A model generated the notes under the pieces. That model was given only the letters and a program-made list of their open reading frames with translations. It did not search any database and was not told where the DNA came from. Positions 12,473 through 20,854 of a stretch of DNA of 29,747 nucleotides are shown here, piece after piece. This DNA comes from a virus. A program made the position numbers and the translations under genes. The DNA is taken from positions 1-29,747 of IMG/VR virus record IMGVR_UViG_3300031951_011811, one strand, 5' to 3'. Each line of letters opens with the position of its first letter. The first letter of the stretch is position 1.

Positions 12473-13572
12473 TGTTTAACTTTTCCGAATTAAAATCAAT
12501 ACACTTAGAAATCAGTACGAGATGTCAGGCAAGCTGTCCTATGTGCCCTAGAAAATATCATGGTGGTGTAGAGAATCCAAATCTCAAAATAGCAGATTGG
12601 ACTATCGAAGAATTTAAACATATCTTTACAGATGATCTATTAAATCAACTAGATATGATTTACTTTTGCGGTAATTTTGGTGATCCAATCATGAATGATG
12701 ACTTAATCCCAATGTGTCAATACATTAAAGACAAAGCACCAAATATGCAAGTTAGGATACATACTAATGGAGGCGCACGTTCAACAAAATGGTGGGTCGA
12801 TTTGTATAATAGCCTCAATGATAATCATTTAGTTTATTTTGGAATTGACGGTCTAGAAGATACAAATCACATTTACAGAATTGGAGTTAACTTTGATATA
12901 ACAATCCGTAATGCACAGGCATTTATAGATGCAGGCGGCAAAGCAGAATGGGTTTTTATAAAATTTAAGCATAATGAACATCAAGCGGAAGTTGCAGAGC
13001 AACGTAGCAATGACATGGGTTTTCAAAGCTTCACTGTAAAAAACACTACTAGATTTATTGGTGAAAAAAGATACAGCGTAGTAGATGAGAATGGAAACAG
13101 TTTGTACTACCTTGAACCCCCTTCTGACAATCAAGTTGTATTAATATCGACTGAACAAATGAAAAGATCAAGTGAAATCATTAACAGTTCTAAAATAAGT
13201 TGTTATGTGCAAAATTTAAAAGAAATTTATATTGATGCACACAAAAATGTTTTTCCTTGCTGTTTTTTAGCAAGTGCTCCTTATCATTATCAACAGAAAG
13301 AAGAACCTACTGATCCATTTAGAAAAATGATTTATAATTTTCATTATAAGGTATTATCCCAATATCATAATTTAGTAGAAACATTGGGAGGTATAGAAAA
13401 TATACACGCTATGAATAAACCAATCAAAGATATCATCAGTAGCACAGAATGGCAAACAGTTTGGGATCATCACTGGAACGTTGAAAAATTATATACCTGT
13501 GCTAGAGTATGTGGGAAAACAGATACCTCTAAACCTAAAGATCAATTTGTCAAGAGAGTAAAAAATGATTGA
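12472..13572 (+). CDS. radical SAM protein 4 with SPASM-type tail, 366 aa
   Basis: C18, C22 and C25 (CQASCPMC) form the core site; the glycine motif is CGNFGDP rather than GGEP, as in several SPASM subfamilies. The C-terminal part has ISCYVQN, EIYIDAHKNVFPCCF and TCARVCG, a clear SPASM auxiliary-cluster arrangement. SPASM enzymes modify ribosomal peptides, quinone precursors (PqqE) or aminoglycoside-type sugars. It is the nearest in architecture to PqqE here, yet GGEP is absent and no PqqD partner is seen, so I do not call it PqqE. Confidence 0.88.
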   Translation: MFNFSELKSIHLEISTRCQASCPMCPRKYHGGVENPNLKIADWTIEEFKHIFTDDLLNQLDMIYFCGNFGDPIMNDDLIPMCQYIKDKAPNMQVRIHTNGGARSTKWWVDLYNSLNDNHLVYFGIDGLEDTNHIYRIGVNFDITIRNAQAFIDAGGKAEWVFIKFKHNEHQAEVAEQRSNDMGFQSFTVKNTTRFIGEKRYSVVDENGNSLYYLEPPSDNQVVLISTEQMKRSSEIINSSKISCYVQNLKEIYIDAHKNVFPCCFLASAPYHYQQKEEPTDPFRKMIYNFHYKVLSQYHNLVETLGGIENIHAMNKPIKDIISSTEWQTVWDHHWNVEKLYTCARVCGKTDTSKPKDQFVKRVKND

Positions 13573-14638
13573 TTTTCACACCATAAAAAATAATGGCTCA
13601 AACTCATTTGTGATTACTTGGGATTTAGGTAGGCGTTGTAATTTTGATTGTAGTTATTGCCCAGTGCATAGACATGATAATTTCAGTAATCACGCTAGTT
13701 TAATAGAATTAAAAAATACATGTGATTTCTTATTTGAGTATATTTCATTAATATCACAACACCGACATAACAAAGATTTTTATATTAGTTTTACAGGAGG
13801 CGAACCTACTGTAAATCCAAATTTTATAAAATTCGCTGAGTATTTAAAAAATGAATGGAAAAATAAATTCGAAAAAGATATTACAATAAAATTAGATGTG
13901 ACCTCAAATGGTGCGATGAGCGAAAAAATAGCTACAAGTATTATTAAAAATTTTGATCATGTAACAATAAGTTATCATGCTGAATCAGATGAAATAACAA
14001 AAAAGAATGTATTAGATAGAATATTACAATTACACCAAGGTAAAGTGGACATGAAAGTAAATGTTATGATGCATGCCAAACATTTTGATGAGTGTGTAAA
14101 GGTGTGTGATATTTTAAAAGAAAATAATGTTAAGTATATACCTAGACCAATCGGTGAAGATCCTGACAGTATGCTTGCCACCGCTCACAAATATTCTGAT
14201 GAACAAAAACAATGGTACAGTGACTTTTTTAATACATCAATAACACCCACCACAAGACCATGTTGTGGTGGAAGAAGTTTTACATTATGCAATAATGAAG
14301 AATCGATAGAAACGAAGGTAATAGGATTTAGAAATTTTAAAGATTGGCACTGTAGCGTAAATTGGTACTTTCTGCATATCGAACAACAAACAGATTTGAT
14401 TTACCATCATCAAACGTGTCAGGCAACTTTTGATGGTAAAAGAGGAAGTATTGGTACAATATCAAATTATAAAGATATAGTCAATACTCTTAAATTCAAT
14501 CTTGATAATAAACAGATGCCCACTATTGTTTGCCCAAATAATCTATGCGGGTGTGGCTTATGTGTTCCTAAGAGCAAACACAAAGATCAATATCTAATGA
14601 ACGCAAGTAGCACAATTAATCAATCCATATTACTATGA
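13565..14638 (+). CDS. radical SAM protein 5, 357 aa
   Basis: C25, C29 and C32 (CNFDCSYC) and the TGGEPT motif define the core. The second half has a CCGGRSFTLC cluster, WHCS, HQTC and a closing CPNNLCGCGLC, enough Cys for auxiliary Fe-S clusters. The opening (TWDLGRRCNFDCSYC) is close to proteins 1 and 3. It overlaps protein 4 by eight bases and the next gene by ATGA. Substrate unknown. Confidence 0.87.
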   Translation: MIDFHTIKNNGSNSFVITWDLGRRCNFDCSYCPVHRHDNFSNHASLIELKNTCDFLFEYISLISQHRHNKDFYISFTGGEPTVNPNFIKFAEYLKNEWKNKFEKDITIKLDVTSNGAMSEKIATSIIKNFDHVTISYHAESDEITKKNVLDRILQLHQGKVDMKVNVMMHAKHFDECVKVCDILKENNVKYIPRPIGEDPDSMLATAHKYSDEQKQWYSDFFNTSITPTTRPCCGGRSFTLCNNEESIETKVIGFRNFKDWHCSVNWYFLHIEQQTDLIYHHQTCQATFDGKRGSIGTISNYKDIVNTLKFNLDNKQMPTIVCPNNLCGCGLCVPKSKHKDQYLMNASSTINQSILL

Positions 14639-15351
14639 AAATTAACGCACAAGATATATTACAAGAAACATATGATGTTTTTATTAAAGCTGGATTTAAA
14701 GAAATACTTGATAACAGCATTACTATATCTGAAACAGATTATTATAAATTACACACAGATTTTTTGGTTCCAACTTCAATTAAAATTGACACTGAATTAT
14801 TCGTAGATCAAGTTAAAGAATTTAAATTTCAACAATGGGGAAAAAATCACACACATTTGCCTAGATACGGATTGGCATTGGTAAATAAAAGCGGGGAATT
14901 AATTGAGGATGATCCAATTAATGGTAGTTTAATGACATGGAATAAAGATCACCCTAATGATCCTATTATTGAAACTGATTGTTTGAAGCCTACTCCAGTA
15001 ATGAATATATCATCCCTAGACCCATTACGTATATTTGACGGTTACTGGACTAGAAGTAATATACTTAAATGGAATAATGGAGCTATGTTTTTACCACATA
15101 TTGATACAGTTGTACCAAGCATGTGGCTTAGGTTATGGATGAGTACTGAAGGACTAACAGTCAGACATTACGATGAGACATTGGAAGAATTAAAAGAAAT
15201 AGAATACGAACCCGGACGAGTTTATTTAATAGATACTTCAAAAATTCATGATGCATACACAACAAATGATAATGTTTATCAATTGTTTTTAAGTGTACTT
15301 ACGACTGCTGATTATTTAATTTCTTCTGTAATTCTTCCCACGCAATCCTAA
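14635..15351 (+). CDS. 2-oxoglutarate/Fe(II) oxygenase-like protein, 238 aa
   Basis: Resembles Asp/Asn or prolyl beta-hydroxylases: H155-x-D157 (FLPHIDT) as the metal pair, a distal H205 (KIHDAYT), and the GRVYLIDTSKIH strand typical of the jelly-roll core. The Arg that normally binds 2-oxoglutarate some ten residues after the distal His is not seen (NDNVYQLFLSV), so activity or co-substrate may differ. It closes the radical SAM operon. Its last 53 bases overlap the convergent QueC-like gene on the other strand. Confidence 0.65.
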   Translation: MKINAQDILQETYDVFIKAGFKEILDNSITISETDYYKLHTDFLVPTSIKIDTELFVDQVKEFKFQQWGKNHTHLPRYGLALVNKSGELIEDDPINGSLMTWNKDHPNDPIIETDCLKPTPVMNISSLDPLRIFDGYWTRSNILKWNNGAMFLPHIDTVVPSMWLRLWMSTEGLTVRHYDETLEELKEIEYEPGRVYLIDTSKIHDAYTTNDNVYQLFLSVLTTADYLISSVILPTQS

Positions 15352-16150
15352 CAGTATCATGTCTATAAACAGTTTTATCCTCAATTCCTAATTTAGCAAA
15401 AGCATCGTATCTCTGTTGACAATTAAAACAAATTCCACAATGGACATGATTTTCTCTTACTGAGTTAGTCACGCACGAAATAGTTTTGTGTGCTAAATCT
15501 AAGTATCCTAATTGTATATACAAATCAAGAACTTCACTCTTATTAAGAGTGTCAAAAGGTCGTAGCGTTACTTTTTGATTGAATCCTGATCTTAGCATTG
15601 GATAAACAACACCGGGAATTTGTAAATCTTTTACATATTCTGTAAACGTTCCTGTAGGTAAATGAAATTCTTCAATAACATCTCTATATTTTTCATAATT
15701 ACTGTAACACTTTGCGACAATACTTTCGTGCGTTGAATTACTATCCTCTTTAAATTCTGCTACATTAAAAAATAGTTTGGTAAAACCCCACATTGTAAAT
15801 TCAATATTATAGGTATTTTTCATATATTCATACACATGATGACTCCATGCTTGAATATCCTTACTATGTAATTCAGTGTCTATTGGCACATAATGCACAG
15901 GTTGACCTAGTAGTTCACTTGCGTTGTAAACATTTATTTTAACATTCTTATTTGCTTCGGGATTACTAACCGTAAACATATCATCGGAATAGGTAAGAAC
16001 AACATTGTCAGGTCCATATTTGTCTAATGCTATTTTAGCAATTAATGTTGATTCAAGACCACCACTTAATGCTATGCCTACTTTGCCCCAAGTTAAATTT
16101 GGAAAATGATCATCGATATTGTATTCGGTATTTGTCGGTTTAAGTATCAT
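15299..16150 (-). CDS. QueC-like PP-loop ATPase, 283 aa
   Basis: The PP-loop is SGGLES at 29-34 (SGGxDS family). Near the end C226, C238, C241 and C244 reproduce the zinc site of QueC (HCGICFNCQQRYDAF). QueC makes preQ0 (7-cyano-7-deazaguanine) from carboxydeazaguanine, and phages use it for tRNA queuosine or modified genome DNA (established). No QueD, QueE or QueF is visible here, and the centre of the protein differs from standard QueC, so a related nitrile- or amide-forming reaction is possible. ATGA overlap places it last in the desaturase operon; its 3' end overlaps the convergent oxygenase gene. Confidence 0.7.
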   Translation of the reverse strand: MILKPTNTEYNIDDHFPNLTWGKVGIALSGGLESTLIAKIALDKYGPDNVVLTYSDDMFTVSNPEANKNVKINVYNASELLGQPVHYVPIDTELHSKDIQAWSHHVYEYMKNTYNIEFTMWGFTKLFFNVAEFKEDSNSTHESIVAKCYSNYEKYRDVIEEFHLPTGTFTEYVKDLQIPGVVYPMLRSGFNQKVTLRPFDTLNKSEVLDLYIQLGYLDLAHKTISCVTNSVRENHVHCGICFNCQQRYDAFAKLGIEDKTVYRHDTVRIAWEELQKKLNNQQS

Positions 16151-16872
16151 TTAAATGCCTTTTGTAAAACGTAACCTAATAAATCATATTTATGGAATCT
16201 TAAATTACTTGGGTGTTTATGATGATTTTCATGCCAAGCTTCGCCGCCTACGAATAAGTTTACTACAGGTACATTTACTGGAATGTCCTCATCCCATTTA
16301 TGTGTCCACGTATTAATAAAATTTTCAAATTGAAAAACAATTGCGATCGGCGCAAAAAATAAAGCTAGTGCTAAATTAAAAGGAAGCAAAAGTAATGACC
16401 CTAACAATATGATTCCATATATAAGATAGTAATACTTGTGCCAGTAATAGTGATGTGTTTTAAACATCTTTGCTACAGACCTTGCATCCACTTTACTAAA
16501 TGTATAACCAAACAAATGTAAATACCAACTTCCAACATACTTAGGACTATGTGGATCTTTATCTTCTCCTTGATACTTGTGGTGCTGGCGATGTGTAGCA
16601 GCCCAACTTAATGCACTTCCTTGCATACTTAATCCAGCCAAAAATAAACCAATAAATTCAATGTACTTAGGTAATTTAATTGCATTGTGTGAAATACTTC
16701 TATGGTATGTCATACTGATGCCGGGTATTGCAATTAAATAATGCATCAACAATGAAATTAATAGTAGCTGCCATTGAAATGTAAACAGTAAGTACATGAA
16801 AGCTATATGACCTAACACTATCCAACTATATGCGCCCAAACGATTTATTGTTACTTCTTCAAATCTTTTCAT
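16147..16872 (-). CDS. membrane fatty acid desaturase 1, 241 aa
   Basis: All three His boxes of acyl-lipid/acyl-CoA desaturases are present: H57-x4-H62 (YHRSISH), H94-x2-HH (THRQHHKY) and H214-x2-HH (WHENHHKHP), which bind the di-iron centre. Several hydrophobic spans (about 15-50 and 148-182) anchor it in the membrane. There is no cytochrome b5 domain, so electrons must come from host ferredoxin or a similar donor. It is short compared with typical bacterial enzymes of about 300 or more residues. Last of four tandem paralogues, overlapping its neighbours on both sides. Confidence 0.85.
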   Translation of the reverse strand: MKRFEEVTINRLGAYSWIVLGHIAFMYLLFTFQWQLLLISLLMHYLIAIPGISMTYHRSISHNAIKLPKYIEFIGLFLAGLSMQGSALSWAATHRQHHKYQGEDKDPHSPKYVGSWYLHLFGYTFSKVDARSVAKMFKTHHYYWHKYYYLIYGIILLGSLLLLPFNLALALFFAPIAIVFQFENFINTWTHKWDEDIPVNVPVVNLFVGGEAWHENHHKHPSNLRFHKYDLLGYVLQKAFK

Positions 16873-17599
16873 TGTTTTCCTTTATGTTGTTTCCTACTAA
16901 TAAAATATAATATTTTGCTAAATCCCAATCGGAATGTGCTATTTGTTTTGAATTTATATGATGAGATTTATGTAAGTTTTCACCAAACCAAAATAAACTT
17001 CCTGACATATTTTTTGAGTATATACCATCTTCTAGTGGTTGATCGTGCAAAGTTGCGTTTATATATCCTTGCATAACAAACGCCATTGGAACTGATAATC
17101 CTACTAATATTAAAAATACATTTAAACCAAAGAAGTAATATAATAATGCAGGATATAATATCAATAATAGTATTTGATACTTTGCAAAAAAAATATTCAA
17201 TTTATCAGATGACAATTGTTGCAATTGCTTATTTATGTATTCAGTCCCAGAGGGAATTTCAAAAGCAGAAATAAAAACTCGAAATTTACCTATCTGCAAT
17301 GGAGATTGTGTATCTAATTTAGTGTCTGTATATCTATGATGTTGTCTATGTACAAGTGCCCAAATAATTGGATCTCCTAATCCAGACATAAAAGCAATTA
17401 TATAAGACATAATTTTGAAAAATTTGTTTTTAAATTCATAGCTTCTATGGCTTACATATCTATGTAAAACCGCGCTTATACCTATTCCAAAACATAACCA
17501 ACCTATGAAAAGTCCTAAGAGTATTTCGCTCATGCTTAGGTGATAAATTGCAAACGGAAACATAAGCAAATATAAAGACATTAAAAAAATTCTAAGCAT
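16859..17599 (-). CDS. membrane fatty acid desaturase 2, 246 aa
   Basis: His boxes H46-x4-H51 (LHRYVSH), H84-x2-HH (VHRQHHRY) and H210-x2-HH (LHKSHHIN). The third box lacks the GxxWHxxHH form of its neighbours (FGENLHKSHH), and the stretch between boxes 2 and 3 (QSPLQIGKFRVFISAFEIPS) is unlike the DPHSP form of the others, so this copy is the most divergent. Four hydrophobic segments are expected. It overlaps the upstream gene by eight bases and the downstream gene by fourteen. Chain-length and position specificity cannot be read. Confidence 0.8.
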   Translation of the reverse strand: MLRIFLMSLYLLMFPFAIYHLSMSEILLGLFIGWLCFGIGISAVLHRYVSHRSYEFKNKFFKIMSYIIAFMSGLGDPIIWALVHRQHHRYTDTKLDTQSPLQIGKFRVFISAFEIPSGTEYINKQLQQLSSDKLNIFFAKYQILLLILYPALLYYFFGLNVFLILVGLSVPMAFVMQGYINATLHDQPLEDGIYSKNMSGSLFWFGENLHKSHHINSKQIAHSDWDLAKYYILLVGNNIKENNEKI

Positions 17600-18314
17600 T
17601 AGTCCAACCTAATTTAGTTATCAAAAATCCTGCTGGATCAAACTTAGTATGATTCAAAATTGGGTTTTTATGATGGTAATCATGGTATATACCATCTGAG
17701 AAAAGAATAAACCAATATAGCCAAAAAATGTTTTCTGCTTTACCTTTTTTATGACAAACGACATTGACGAAAAAATTAGTATTAAAAATTGTATATCCAA
17801 CAGGAATAGCCCATAATGTCATGAACCAAATAAAGGGCAGTATTGTAAAAAGTAATAAATTTCCTAGTAGTATCAAATATAATTCGTGTTTGCTTAGCCA
17901 AACAAAATATGGATTTCTTAGGTGGTCAATAGCACGTTTTGTTTGAGCGGTATGATATCTTGCAAATAATATATACAACCAACTAAAATATTTTGGGCTA
18001 TGCGGATCCTTATCTGTATCAACGTAATGATGATGGGTTCTATGCCAAGCTGCCCAAGATATTGGAGTGCCTACTAACGCAACAACACCTGTTGTTGATA
18101 ATACTTTTTGAACAATGTTTGGAGGATTCCAAGATTTATGAGATGCCCAACGATGCATAAACAAACTTTGTACAACATCAGCAATAAACCAGTAGCAAAA
18201 ATAACCAATAACTATGTGATACCAATCAGCTACATAAAGCCAAACAGGTAACAATAACACATAAACAACAAACAGTATTGATGCTGAATGTTTTGTTAAG
18301 TTTGGTTCAGACAT
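17592..18314 (-). CDS. membrane fatty acid desaturase 3, 240 aa
   Basis: His boxes H54-x4-H59 (MHRWASH), H91-x2-HH (WHRTHHHY) and H211-x2-HH (YHDYHHKNP), plus DKDPHSPKYF after box 2. Hydrophobic spans at about 12-45 and 145-185. The QSLFMHRWASHKSW style at box 1 differs from copies 1 and 4, so it belongs to another branch of the family. Starts with a TAATG overlap on the preceding stop. Expected reaction: O2-dependent introduction of a double bond in membrane acyl chains. Confidence 0.85.
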   Translation of the reverse strand: MSEPNLTKHSASILFVVYVLLLPVWLYVADWYHIVIGYFCYWFIADVVQSLFMHRWASHKSWNPPNIVQKVLSTTGVVALVGTPISWAAWHRTHHHYVDTDKDPHSPKYFSWLYILFARYHTAQTKRAIDHLRNPYFVWLSKHELYLILLGNLLLFTILPFIWFMTLWAIPVGYTIFNTNFFVNVVCHKKGKAENIFWLYWFILFSDGIYHDYHHKNPILNHTKFDPAGFLITKLGWTNA

Positions 18315-19075
18315 TATTTTTTAATGACCCTTATAATTAAAGAAGGTACATCCCACTCCCACCATTTTTCCCAGTTACTCCACGCATAAGGTTTAGCATG
18401 ATGATTATTGTGCCAACCTTCTCCTAATGTGATTAGATTGGCGATCCAACTATTTCTACTTTGATCGTGTTTTAAATCGTATGTTTTGTACCCATGTCTA
18501 TGAGCTATTACAATTATTGCACTTGAACTATGTAGGCAAAGACAAGCTGGTATACAGTACGCAAAAATTATTAGCATTGGGTCAATTAACGCCAATAGTA
18601 TACAATAAAAGGCTATGATATAGGTGTAATTGTTATGAAGCCATTTATGAAAAGTATTTTTGCGCATATCTCTAACTAGTTTCAAATCTAACTTATCAAG
18701 ATTCCAAATACCGAACCAAGCACGCCAATTTCCTATTAAATAAGGACTATGAGGATCACCAGGCCTTTCACAACTTCTATGGTGTTGACGATGCACTGCT
18801 ATCCAAGCTAATGGACTGCCTACTGTTGTAATAACTCCAACTATAGATAAAAATTTTTCAATATATGTGTTAGTTTGAAAACTTCTATGACTTAACAATC
18901 TGTGATAACCAACATTTATTCCTAATGTGCCAGTAATCCAATAAAAAAGTAAGGCAATTAAAAAATAAAAATACTGTGCAGTAATTATAGCGTAGGTGAT
19001 ACCAATTACCATAAAGACATGATTAATTAATTGTAATCCTCTTACCTGTTGATTGTGTGTGAATTTTCTAATCAT
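18314..19075 (-). CDS. membrane fatty acid desaturase 4, 253 aa
   Basis: His boxes H58-x4-H63 (YHRLLSH), H95-x2-HH (VHRQHHRS) and H222-x2-HH (GEGWHNNHHAKP), the form closest to bacterial delta-9 stearoyl-type desaturases. GDPHSPYLIGNW follows box 2 as in those enzymes. Hydrophobic spans at about 18-55, 74-92 and 150-190. First desaturase of the operon; its ATG directly follows the stop of the unknown gene upstream. Probably the best candidate for a standard C9 desaturase among the four. Confidence 0.87.
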   Translation of the reverse strand: MIRKFTHNQQVRGLQLINHVFMVIGITYAIITAQYFYFLIALLFYWITGTLGINVGYHRLLSHRSFQTNTYIEKFLSIVGVITTVGSPLAWIAVHRQHHRSCERPGDPHSPYLIGNWRAWFGIWNLDKLDLKLVRDMRKNTFHKWLHNNYTYIIAFYCILLALIDPMLIIFAYCIPACLCLHSSSAIIVIAHRHGYKTYDLKHDQSRNSWIANLITLGEGWHNNHHAKPYAWSNWEKWWEWDVPSLIIRVIKK

Positions 19076-19699
19076 TTAAACTCCGGCTTCTAACTGTAAC
19101 CATTCATCATGTGAAAGTATTTTTTTATCCCACCTGTCAAATGCTCCGTAAATCATTTCTGTATATAAAAAATTCTGCCAACATTTTTGTACATTAAATG
19201 AACAAGTTTGTATATAACCTAAACCAATGTTCCATTCAGGGGCGACTGAGATTGCAGTTTTACTAAAAATTTCCCAATAACCTTTAGAGGCTTTCTTCTC
19301 TCTATTTTGAATAGCTAGAATATAAACTTCAAAATTATTTATATTAGTAAGAGGCTTAAGTAAGTGTTCCCTATACAACGTTAAAATATCTTTTATTCCT
19401 TGTCTAGTTTTTTGTCTAAATTTTGGAAAAAGATATTCTCTATGTAAATGCCTTGCTACATTAGGAGGGTATCTTCCATCATTCAAAACCCCAGCCATTC
19501 CCACTGGTAAATTTGTTTCTTTTTGGAATACTACACCATAACCAAAATGCTTTTCTATTTTCAGATTTTTAGGCGTATATAAATCTCTTAACCAATTATC
19601 TTCGCTTAAGCATAATTCCCTAATCTCCTCAAACTCTTGGCAAGGTTCTAAATATATTTTATGATAAAAATCGTCGGGATTTTGTAAGGATATTGTCAT
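19076..19699 (-). CDS. unknown protein, first gene of the desaturase operon
   Basis: Not recognised. Without signal or membrane segments, it has about 207 residues from ATG 19699, or eleven more from GTG 19732; neither start has a good ribosome site, and a CATAAATAC box lies just upstream of 19699. The middle reads LPVGMAGVLNDGRYPPNVARHLHREYLFPKFRQKTR, which might suit an acyl- or acetyltransferase-like fold, but I see no secure motif. Its stop is immediately followed by the first desaturase ATG, so it is co-expressed with the lipid genes. Confidence 0.6.
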   Translation of the reverse strand: MTISLQNPDDFYHKIYLEPCQEFEEIRELCLSEDNWLRDLYTPKNLKIEKHFGYGVVFQKETNLPVGMAGVLNDGRYPPNVARHLHREYLFPKFRQKTRQGIKDILTLYREHLLKPLTNINNFEVYILAIQNREKKASKGYWEIFSKTAISVAPEWNIGLGYIQTCSFNVQKCWQNFLYTEMIYGAFDRWDKKILSHDEWLQLEAGV

Positions 19700-19733
19700 A
19701 GAAGATGTATTTATGTAACTGTTTAATTTCACT

Positions 19734-19741
19734 TATAAATA
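19734..19741 (+). promoter_or_regulatory. T4-type late promoter box
   Basis: Exact TATAAATA on the plus strand, 20 bases before ATG 19761, in the short divergent gap between two operons. T4-like phages use this box with their own late sigma factor. Related TAAATA boxes precede several other genes here (near 1235, 4765 and 21250 on the minus strand). Confidence 0.6.
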
Positions 19742-19760
19742 GTCTACTATATAGGATAGT

Positions 19761-20282
19761 ATGAACAAAAAAGATTTTATAGACAATTTAATTGTTAATT
19801 GGGACACAATAATGTCTGAATATAACACCGTTAAACGCACAATTCCGTTGTATGATTTTGACGAGAATCCTAAATATACAGCAGATTGGAGAGCGATAAC
19901 ACTTTGGTGGAATTATAAAATGCTGGAGCCATTTCAAAAACAAATGCCAAAAACAACTGAGCTAGTGAGAAATGGACCCAGTCATCGTGCGACTGGATGG
20001 TTAATATTAAATCCACATTCAAAAACCCCTGAACATAACCATTTAGATTGGGGTCATAAAATCATTGTTCACATTCCAACATATATACCTGAAGGTGATG
20101 TGGGATTTTGTGTAGATGGTAACTTATATCGTTGGAAGATGGGGGAAGTTTTTGCTTTTGATTGTTACAGTAATCATTATGGATACAATAATACCGATGA
20201 AGTTAGATCGATAATGGTTCTAGATTTTGAATATGATGAATGGATAGATGTGTTAAGACCTTACATGCGTTTGGAACAATGA
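19761..20282 (+). CDS. Asp/Asn beta-hydroxylase-type oxygenase A, 173 aa
   Basis: The jelly-roll iron site is clear: H94-x-D96 (EHNHLDW), distal H139 (YSNHYG) and the 2-oxoglutarate-binding R149 (EVRSIMVLDF), with KMGEVFAFD before the distal His. This is the aspartyl/asparaginyl beta-hydroxylase family, Fe(II)- and 2-oxoglutarate-dependent. There is no membrane anchor, unlike animal homologues. AGGAT lies near ATG 19761, and a TATAAATA late box is upstream. Its TGA overlaps the next gene's ATG. Target protein or small molecule unknown. Confidence 0.78.
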   Translation: MNKKDFIDNLIVNWDTIMSEYNTVKRTIPLYDFDENPKYTADWRAITLWWNYKMLEPFQKQMPKTTELVRNGPSHRATGWLILNPHSKTPEHNHLDWGHKIIVHIPTYIPEGDVGFCVDGNLYRWKMGEVFAFDCYSNHYGYNNTDEVRSIMVLDFEYDEWIDVLRPYMRLEQ

Positions 20283-20854
20283 TGAAATTTATAGAAAAAA
20301 TTAATTTTACTGCCGATCTTCAGCAAATGATTAATGATTTAAATTTGTTTATATCTAGAAACCCATGGCCAAATACTACTTTCATGCATAATAATCAAAA
20401 ATACCATGCGAATCAATTAGGTCTTACTTACCGCCCTAATGCAGATTATCCATTAGGGGATGCAGGCGGTAGCTTATACGATCCTGTAACTAACTCATTC
20501 ACTAGCAGTGAAACAGACTTTACTGAATGGTCTGACGTAGAGCCCTATACAAAAAACATAATAGAACAATTCAGCACTTTCGTAGATTCTAAATTTGGGA
20601 GAATTCGCTATATGCGATTGATGCCTAAAACAGGATTAAGTGTACATGCTGACTTTGAATGTAGGTACCATTATGTTTTAGAAACAAACAAATACGCCTA
20701 TTTTGGTGAAGCAGTTAACGACAATGAGTTATCTGCTAAATGTTATAATATACCAGCAGATGGTTCTTTTTATAGAGTAGACACTACTAAAGAACATTTT
20801 GTATACAATGGTGGCTGGGAGCCACGCATTCATTTAGTAATTTGTTCTGCTTAA
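20279..20854 (+). CDS. Asp/Asn beta-hydroxylase-type oxygenase B, 191 aa
   Basis: I start it at ATG 20279, which overlaps the stop of oxygenase A (ATGATGA). The metal site is H123-x-D125 (SVHADFE), distal H173 (KEHFVYN) and R183 (EPRIHLVI), with GSFYRVDTTKEH as the preceding strand. It is clearly a second member of the same oxygenase family, diverged from A and from the third copy at 14635. It ends convergent with iscU, overlapping it by four bases. Confidence 0.77.
   Translation: MMKFIEKINFTADLQQMINDLNLFISRNPWPNTTFMHNNQKYHANQLGLTYRPNADYPLGDAGGSLYDPVTNSFTSSETDFTEWSDVEPYTKNIIEQFSTFVDSKFGRIRYMRLMPKTGLSVHADFECRYHYVLETNKYAYFGEAVNDNELSAKCYNIPADGSFYRVDTTKEHFVYNGGWEPRIHLVICSA

Noticed and set aside
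12472-13572. Radical SAM protein 4 as PqqE, partner of the phage PqqA
   Set aside because: It has a SPASM tail but lacks the usual GGEP motif and there is no PqqD-like partner or link to pqqA (about 11 kb away on the other strand). The connection is only a hypothesis.
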